Assembly: GCA_001783035.1 (NCBI GenBank) | Contig: MFQK01000003.1 | Location: 8,129-13,948 of the forward strand | DNA from: Candidatus Magasanikbacteria bacterium RIFCSPLOWO2_02_FULL_44_11 | GTDB lineage: Bacteria > Patescibacteriota > Patescibacteriia > Magasanikbacterales > GWA2-37-8 | DNA length: 5,820 bases | Direction of reading: 5' to 3' | Part shown: in pieces, positions 5,591-5,820 of the stretch | How the letters are laid out: each line of letters opens with the position of its first letter | Position numbering within the stretch: the first letter of the stretch is position 1 | Position numbers and translations under genes: made by a program | The notes under the pieces: model-generated | What the model was told of the DNA's origin: nothing | The model's input: only the letters and a program-made list of their open reading frames with translations | Database searches by the model: none

Positions 5591-5631
5591 TAAAAATAAC
5601 AATAGCTCCCCAAGGGAAGCTGTTGTTATTT
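5591..5631 (-). terminator. Intrinsic terminator of the tRNA-Lys transcript
   Basis: On the minus strand AATAACAA (5630-5623) pairs with TTGTTATT (5602-5595). One C-A mismatch, AGCT/AGCT and a CCC/GGG tip follow, giving a long stem with a short loop. The 3' side runs into a T-tract (5596-5592). It begins three bases after the tRNA discriminator base, as expected for a single-gene tRNA unit. Confidence 0.85.
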
Positions 5632-5633
5632 AG

Positions 5634-5706
5634 TGGGTCGGCCGGGGATCGAACCCGGGACCTTATCCTTAAAAGGGATCTGCTCTACCAGCTGAGCTAC
5701 CGACCC
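5634..5706 (-). tRNA. tRNA-Lys, anticodon UUU
   Basis: The minus strand gives a 73-base cloverleaf. The acceptor stem pairs GGGTCGG with CCGACCC, the D stem pairs GCTC with GAGC, and the T arm is CCGGG-TTCGATC-CCCGG. The anticodon loop is CTTTTAA, with anticodon TTT at 5673-5671, which reads AAA and AAG lysine codons. The discriminator base is A. The 3' CCA is not encoded (CTA follows), so a CCA-adding enzyme is required. The outermost anticodon-stem pair is a G27-A43 mismatch; the other four pairs are Watson-Crick. It has its own promoter and terminator and so appears to be a single-gene unit. Confidence 0.97.
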
Positions 5707-5728
5707 GTCCACAATCTGAACGGAAACT

Positions 5729-5757
5729 ATACTATCAGGTTTCTGCAAAGAAATCAA
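5729..5757 (-). promoter_or_regulatory. Promoter of tRNA-Lys
   Basis: On the minus strand TTGATT (5757-5752), a 17-base spacer and TAGTAT (5734-5729), with TGA directly before the -10, place the transcription start near 5722, about 16 bases upstream of the mature tRNA 5' end. Two A-tracts ten bases apart lie just upstream (see 5769-5788), where an UP element would be. Confidence 0.55.
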
Positions 5758-5765
5758 GCACCGAC

Positions 5766-5819
5766 CTATTTTTGGTATTTTTTGGTATCTTGCACTCGAC
5801 TTTTTCTCTTCAGAATGCT
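5766..5819 (-). CDS. Possible C-terminal end of a minus-strand gene (partial)
   Basis: On the minus strand one frame is open from the right edge for 17 codons (SILKRKSRVQDTKKYQK) and ends at TAG 5768-5766, nine bases before the -35 of the tRNA promoter. The strongly basic tail resembles the C-terminus of a small nucleic-acid- or ribosome-binding protein, but it is too short to identify. The stretch may be open by chance. Confidence 0.25.
   Translation of the reverse strand, partial: SILKRKSRVQDTKKYQK
5769..5788. repeat. Two tandem 10-base repeats with A/T-tracts upstream of the tRNA promoter
   Basis: TTTTTGGTAT occurs twice in direct succession (5769-5778 and 5779-5788). On the minus strand this puts two A5 tracts one helical turn apart at about -47 to -61 relative to the predicted tRNA start. 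Phased A-tracts bend DNA and can act as UP elements for the RNA polymerase alpha subunit, which fits a highly expressed tRNA gene. Confidence 0.5.
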
Positions 5820-5820
5820 A

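Noticed and set aside
1..5820. CRISPR array, insertion sequence, rRNA or prophage genes
   Set aside because: There are no regularly spaced repeats, no transposase or integrase motifs and no rRNA signature anywhere on either strand.

Overview
The window looks like bacterial chromosome, most likely from the Patescibacteria (Candidate Phyla Radiation) or a lineage close to it. This is an inference from two things. The MurG-type protein carries variant signature motifs that I associate with that group, with GGGTLGPVVP in place of the usual GGGTGGHxxP. A compact dnaG-rpoD pair also encodes a sigma factor with a long Lys/Ala-rich N-terminus and no large insertion after region 1.2. The standard genetic code fits everything seen, and base composition is moderate.

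Layout from left to right. A minus-strand gene of unknown function runs off the left edge (98 to 1), with a strong Shine-Dalgarno site and a near-consensus promoter reading leftwards. From the same divergent intergenic region, dnaG (primase) and rpoD (housekeeping sigma factor) read rightwards as a tight pair 18 bases apart. Straight after the rpoD stop codon is a strongly self-complementary block of about 143 bases. It has a 16-pair outer stem closing two inner arms and is the best candidate for an undescribed structured RNA here. A divergent MurG (lipid II synthesis) follows on the plus strand.

The right part is a different kind of DNA. A 285-base gap holds several inverted repeats, including a perfect 13-base GGGACAG-type palindrome. 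Beyond it lies a small minus-strand operon of two unrecognised genes (92 and 48 codons). Both have perfect AAGGAG-type ribosome binding sites, and the operon has its own TTGACA promoter with an operator-like palindrome at the expected transcription start. Next come a minus-strand tRNA-Lys(UUU) with its terminator and promoter, and the possible tail of one more minus-strand gene at the right edge.

Two threads tie the window together. First, all four promoters I can propose have a -35 hexamer, 14 bases, a TGn extended -10 triplet, then the -10 hexamer. The RpoD encoded here keeps the residues known in E. coli sigma70 to read the -10, extended -10 and -35 elements. Second, translation signals split sharply: the three core genes have weak or absent Shine-Dalgarno sites, whereas the three small or partial minus-strand genes have excellent ones.
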